Source: Flavobacteriaceae bacterium (GTDB lineage Bacteria; Bacteroidota; Bacteroidia; Flavobacteriales; Flavobacteriaceae). From it: a DNA stretch of 5,862 nt. The notes under the pieces are model-generated. The model saw nothing but the letters and a program-made list of their open reading frames with translations, was not told where the DNA came from and searched no databases. The position numbers were made by a program, and so were the translations under genes. Position 1 is the first letter of the stretch, and every line of letters begins with the position of its first letter. This document shows positions 5,718-5,862 of the stretch, in pieces. The stretch is taken from the NCBI GenBank assembly GCA_030625995.1, contig DAOUPU010000163.1, positions 1-5,862 on the forward strand, in the 5' to 3' direction.

Positions 5718-5862
5718 CTATACCTTTTGAAGATCTTTAAAATCAATTATTTTTTCAAAGCCCTTAAGCATATCATGATCATGTGTCACAGTTATCAAGG
5801 TTGTATTATATTTCTCTACAGCGGCAAACAAAATATCCATGATCTTCTTTTTATTCTCCGGG
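5718..5862 (-). CDS. ABC transporter ATP-binding protein (partial, C-terminal 47 residues)
   Basis: The frame is open from the right edge to TAG at 5718-5720, so the N-terminal part with Walker A, the signature motif and Walker B lies outside the window. The visible residues begin PENKKKIMDILF, typical of the helix just after the Walker B/D-loop of LolD/MacB-type ATPases. They continue into TLITVTHDHDML, where the His of VTHD is the switch (H-loop) histidine that contacts the ATP gamma-phosphate. The chain then ends with a short tail, as is usual for this group. It precedes the FtsX-like permease gene on the same strand and is very likely its energising subunit. The short length reflects the window edge, not a gene defect. 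Confidence 0.85.
   Translation of the reverse strand, partial: PENKKKIMDILFAAVEKYNTTLITVTHDHDMLKGFEKIIDFKDLQKV

Overview
The window looks like a chromosomal segment from a marine-type member of the Bacteroidota, most likely a flavobacterium. The reasons are AT-rich intergenic DNA, no Shine-Dalgarno sequences ahead of the starts, promoter candidates of the Bacteroidota form (TTG-N19-TAnnTTTG), a Tat-exported Gfo/Idh/MocA oxidoreductase, a secreted S10 peptidase and a DUF481-type outer-membrane protein. This placement is inference from sequence style; no marker gene is present.

Layout. Bases 1-518 (minus) hold the N-terminal third of a secreted Gfo/Idh/MocA-family oxidoreductase that runs off the left edge. 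Bases 616-2106 (minus) encode a complete secreted S10 serine carboxypeptidase-like enzyme. A 314-bp divergent intergenic region (2107-2420) follows. It has a promoter candidate at each end and, between them, an island of about 47% GC flanked by DNA of about 10-27% GC. The island carries two hairpins and phased direct repeats. Bases 2421-3458 (plus) encode an outer-membrane DUF481-like protein, probably starting at TTG. It converges on a minus-strand cluster that fills the rest of the window: the C-terminal end of an ABC ATPase (5718-5862, partial), an FtsX-like permease (4448-5626) and a TroA/ZnuA-like lipoprotein (3514-4437).

The last three genes are the most interesting part. ATPase, permease and binding protein are consecutive and co-directional, with a 10-bp gap between the last two, so they probably form one operon and one envelope machine. 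The permease is of the MacB/FtsX/LolE type rather than the ZnuB type, yet it is paired with a metal-binding-protein homologue. The lipoprotein has lost two of the four canonical metal ligands but carries a His-rich loop. The permease has HxH pairs in its extracytoplasmic domain and appears to lack the usual last membrane helix. The nearest precedent I recall is the FpvC-FpvD-FpvE part of the Pseudomonas pyoverdine-iron system. A role in envelope metal handling (Zn, Fe or Cu) is the best hypothesis but is not proven here. The oxidoreductase, peptidase and DUF481 protein show no obvious functional link to this transporter.
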